DNA of 64,000 nucleotides from NCBI GenBank assembly GCA_001632425.1, contig KV425626.1, positions 77,689 to 141,688 on the forward strand, in the 5' to 3' direction. Positions within the stretch are counted from its first letter, which is position 1; each line of letters opens with the position of its first letter. The notes beneath the pieces are model-generated. The model worked only from the letters and a program-made list of their open reading frames with translations. It was not told the origin of the DNA and did no database searches. The DNA comes from Neolentinus lepideus HHB14362 ss-1 (lineage: Eukaryota; Basidiomycota; Agaricomycetes; Gloeophyllales; Gloeophyllaceae). Shown here in pieces: positions 60,693 to 64,000 of this stretch. The translations under genes and the position numbers were made by a program.

Positions 60693-63082
60693 ATGAACGA
60701 CGCCGAGACTTTCTTGACGGCGCTGCAGAAATATGCGACATCAGACGCGTTTGCATCGAATGCTCTTCATCCGTTTTCAACGTCGTCTGAAACGTCAACT
60801 TCGGAGCTCAGAGGATTGTTAGACGCAACAAGTCTTCTGTCGCAGTCGCTCAACTTACATGCTACTCTACCCTATTCGAATCCGAAACTGGTGTCAACAC
60901 TACGCCAGCACGCAAATATCCAAAGCACTTTTCACTCAGTAAGGCATGTCGACCTCGTCAACCATGTCGTTCTGACCTGTGTATCAGTAGTCAGAGCAAA
61001 CTATTGCTCAAACCATAGCAACGCTTCGAAAATCACATTCCAAAACAGCGTATGTTGAAGATATACCACTAGACCGATCGCAGGTACCCTCATATTGTCT
61101 TGCCCGCTTGGAAGCATGGGGAACGTCCGCGGGAATGGAATGTTTTAGGGAAGAAGAACGAGATGGAAAGATACTCCTTGTAGTGGGCGGGAAAGTACTC
61201 GTGGTGGACGTGGAGGTCTCTCTGGATAGGACGAGCGCAGATAACCCGGTACTGCATCTGTCAAACGTTAAGACCAGTTACGCTGTACCGAGCGCCAGCG
61301 TAGGGACCGGGAACGCCGTCGGCTCTACATCTCTAGATATCTTCCTGACAGAGGTCATTAAGCGTTTTTTGGCGGAAGCACAGAAGCCCGAGGAAAGACA
61401 GGATTACGCGGAGACAGCTCGTTTAGGGACGGTCGTCGCGAAAAGCTTTGAGTACCTGATGAGTCTAGACGCTTTGGCGGCGAAGGAAGGGGATTCTGGA
61501 TTGCGGTGGTTTGGAGAGGTCGATCGACTCGCTTCCACTATCGGTGGGCTGACCAAAAGTGAGGCAGAGGCGGTATCAAGGTGAGTAGTGTTTCACTCGG
61601 ACGGCATTGTCGCGTAATAATTATGCATCAGGTCTTTATCACTTAATCCAATGCCTCTAGATATATTCCTGCTACGAGCGCACTCACTACCGCTACCTTA
61701 CACCACCTCCCCAACCATGTCCTTTCTTGTTCACATCTCTCCATTCTCCTATCTCACCCTCCTCCGCACGTGCATCATCCATCGCGAACCTTTATCGACC
61801 TCGGTCACCGTTGACATCCCACTGCCACAGCTGCGCTCATACCTGAACTCTCAACCGAAGCCTCCAGGCGTTACTGTAGCAAGTTTGCACCTCGTCCAGG
61901 AGGACCAGCCTCAGATACTCATGGCTGATGACTCTATGTCTATGGGCATTCCTGCATTTCTCAGCGTTCGTCCAATGTTTCCGCTCCTATCTTCTCCGGA
62001 GGAAACTGCGTACGAATTCCCTGTACCAGAAGCGGCACCGCACACACAGAGACAGAATTACAGATGGGAGCTGGACTTCACTGAGGGTGGGAGGGTAAGG
62101 GGCGTGGTAATAACCCAAACGAGGATGCACGAGATCGAGACGATTGTCAGTCCCCTAGGTGGCATAGCGGCTGCCGGGATGGAAGGGATGAGAATGATGT
62201 CGTTTGGCGAGGGCAGTTGGATTGACCTTTTGGTAAGTGTTTCGGACCGCGGATGAATCAGACTCTTCAATCTATGGGTAACTATATAACACTACCACGT
62301 CTCATTAGCTAAATCCCAATGCGCCTACCTTGATCTCCCCGGAAAGGTACACTGCTGTGTATGTGCGTATCTTCTCTTCACTACTCTTTGAATGCCCTTC
62401 GTCTTACACAGTACCGTCCAGGCATCGCCCACTAGAGTCCACCCTGACCTGCAACTTCGCCTTACCGCACCAGAGGAGCCAGGCTTCTTCCTCGAAAGGG
62501 TGCAGGTCAGGAACATGAAGGAGGTATGGGGAATCCTAGAGGTCAGAGTTCGCCTACCGGAGTTTCAAGTAAACCGACTGACTAATATCGGCTATGCAGG
62601 TTGTAAAGGAGCAAGCATGGCTCAACCAGATTCTGCTTGGCTGTGAATGGTCACCTGAAGGTTTAGCCCATCCAGGGAAGCTAGAGTTTGAAGACGACGA
62701 TGTGGAGGTCACAGAGGACGATCTTCAAGCTGTTCTTAATGGCACCATCACACCCCGCAAAATCCCTGTCAACGTCTACGTCCCTTCCTCTACCGATCCT
62801 GACCCAGCGCACCACCCTCTCTACGACTCGTCCCTTTCCACCTTCCAGTCCTTGTCCCGTCCAAGAATTGTCACGACTTCGCCCGAGAGGCCACCAATAT
62901 CCGGTCTAATGGAGATCACAGTGAGTTATCAACCGGAGAAGGAGAAAGGCGTGGCGGTGAGTGTCGTCGGTGCACTGGGGAGCGAGTTGGATGTGGGTGT
63001 TATGGAAGAGATTTGTAGAAGAGGTGGAGTGCTCGGGCTCCCGGGTAGACTGTGGAGTTCAGGCGGTGCTGTTGGTCGATGA
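60693..63082 (+). CDS. med1: Mediator complex subunit 1 (fungal MED1)
   Basis: Subunit of the Mediator middle module, linking activators to RNA polymerase II. Exons: 60693-60938, 60991-61580, 61632-62232, 62309-62358, 62412-62523, 62600-63082; about 693 residues. Seen: an N-terminal helical region ending in EQTIAQTIATLRKSHSKTAY, then the family core ARLEAWGTSAGMECFREEE, KILLVVGGKVLVVDVEVSL (beta strands) and VKTSYAVPS. LDIFLTEVIKRFLAEAQKP and NPMPLDIFLLRAHSLPLPY follow; the second half is beta-rich. The GLEAWG/VGG/VKTSYA pattern is that of fungal Med1 (Pfam Med1). The segment 61050-61080 looks intron-like, but the frame is open through it, so it is kept as coding. Confidence 0.82.
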
Positions 63083-63349
63083 ACTTCCCTTCAGATTATT
63101 GATCACAGTGTCGACTTGTAGCTCGAATTTGTGTACAAGAGTGGATGCTACGTCATCCTCGTAACCTTTCTTACTTTACAACGTCTACTTACTACTACGG
63201 CAATAGCCTCCCCGCGAACGTATTGAAGCCTACAGATCCTGGTATTATAGCCACAATTACAAAGGACATCTAGGTTTGGTCCTCAATGAATGTAAATTAC
63301 GGCCTGGTATAAGATCGTATAAAGACGCCGGGCTGCATTCGCGAAAATA

Positions 63350-63690
63350 TTACACTTCCTCCACTTTGGTGGGGCTCATCTCATTGTCTTCCGTATCTGT
63401 GGCTGATTGTGAGCCATTGTATGTCAAAATGGTTGCGCCGCCTGAGCGAGTCTGTCTATTGGTAGGCAGCTTCGTGCTGAACACCAAAGTGCTGGCAGGT
63501 CTGCGAGAGCCTAACGCCGTAGTGTTCTCATAGGATGATCCCGATCCGACACGCACTATGATCAGTGTTGGCACGATACACTAAAAGCACAGATATGCAT
63601 AAGCGAAGGTGCAGAATGTGCAGAGTATCTACAACCTACATAGATCTGAGCGACCATAACCGCTGTGATCGCGTCAGCTCCCGTTGCATG
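63350..63690 (-). pseudogene. 3' end of a second seven-helix membrane protein, interrupted
   Basis: Two exons match the end of the gene at 57784-59088. The first reads ITAVMVAQIY up to a donor at 63639. The second (63580-63350) reads CIVPTLIIVRVGSGSS and continues into a Ser/Thr-rich tail. The intron position is identical in the two genes (after QIY). Upstream of 63690 the similarity stops at a dispersed repeat (63700-63893), so the gene appears broken by an insertion. Its 5' part may lie beyond the window. Confidence 0.65.
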
Positions 63691-63699
63691 ATGGATAGT

Positions 63700-63895
63700 G
63701 CTTTGGTTACGAGTCCTGAGTTTACGAAGGAACGAGTCTTTACGCCGAGAATGAGCGGGTTGCCGAACAGGAGCATGATGGCCGAGAAGTCGTGGGATTA
63801 TTCTTGTGTAGTGGCCACTACACTATTGGATGTCCGCTTCAAAGTCCACCTGTAGTGTCGACTACAAAAAGACTACAAAAAGAGTTTTGTAGTGC
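63700..63895 (-). repeat. Dispersed repeat, copy 2, next to the broken membrane-protein gene
   Basis: In reverse orientation it carries the same 25-bp segment as 40861-40885 (here 63707-63731), plus CCCACGACT, TTTGAAGCG and a terminal CTACAAAA-rich end (GACTACAAAAA twice near 63860-63885). Copy 1 ends in the GACTACAAA hairpin. The outer boundary toward 64000 is not clear. Confidence 0.6.
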
Positions 63896-64000
63896 CTCTG
63901 GTCAGTTTTCAGCCTGCTCCTCAATTAAAGTGGCTCCTTTCTCTCTGATTTTTCTAATATAAGCTTCTGATACCTGCTCACATCACTTGGAATATTTTCC

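Noticed and set aside
61050..61079. 30-nt intron in med1
   Set aside because: Donor- and acceptor-like ends are present, but the frame is open straight through and the length is below the splicing minimum.

Overview
The window is nuclear DNA of a filamentous basidiomycete, most likely a mushroom-forming Agaricomycete. Reasons: dense genes on both strands, coding sequence cut by many GT-AG introns of about 45-65 nt, and protein families typical of this group (Cdc15-like kinase with a C-terminal C1-like finger, fungal MED1, TRPY channel, RING/coiled-coil proteins, a multi-pass membrane protein family). No bacterial, organellar or viral gene was recognised. All models below were assembled by hand from reading frames and splice sites; joins were checked for phase but not against transcripts.

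Left part (2.5-30.2 kb): a conserved core. In order: the 3'-end processing factor Mpe1 (-), a large CH-domain/kinase/C1 protein (-), a Bye1-like PHD-TFIIS-SPOC regulator (+), a TRPY-type cation channel in about 26 exons (-), a HIRIP3-like histone chaperone divergent from it (+), a monocarboxylate-type MFS transporter (+), the ESCRT-II subunit Vps25 (-) and a RanBP1-domain protein with an N-terminal membrane helix (+).

Middle part (30.2-44.0 kb): more dynamic. A local tandem duplication follows the RanBP1 gene. Then come an NmrA-like reductase (-), a 0.58-kb non-autonomous element with 49-bp inverted repeats and a 10-bp flanking duplication, a PLP-dependent cysteine desulfurase-like enzyme (+), a Pex30/dysferlin-domain peroxin (+) and a short-chain dehydrogenase (-). 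A 1.5-kb AT-rich, almost CpG-free block with 97-bp tandem repeats follows, then a dispersed repeat (second copy at the right edge) and a secreted or GPI-anchored arylsulfotransferase-like protein (-).

Right part (44-64 kb): three RING/coiled-coil genes sharing one intron position (44.6, 52.6 and 55.7 kb), a nitronate monooxygenase (-), a long coiled-coil protein (-), a frameshifted coiled-coil pseudogene (-), a seven-helix membrane protein (-), Mediator subunit 1 (+) and, at the edge, the 3' end of a second copy of the membrane protein abutting the dispersed repeat.

The genes do not form a metabolic cluster. Several act in transcription and chromatin (mpe1, bye1, HIRIP3-like, med1), others in membrane traffic and organelles (vps25, peroxin, TRPY). 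I saw no CRISPR array, rRNA, convincing intact tRNA or new defence-like system. The most unusual items are the micro-exons of the channel gene, the membrane-anchored RanBP1 protein, the RING family, and the repeat structures.
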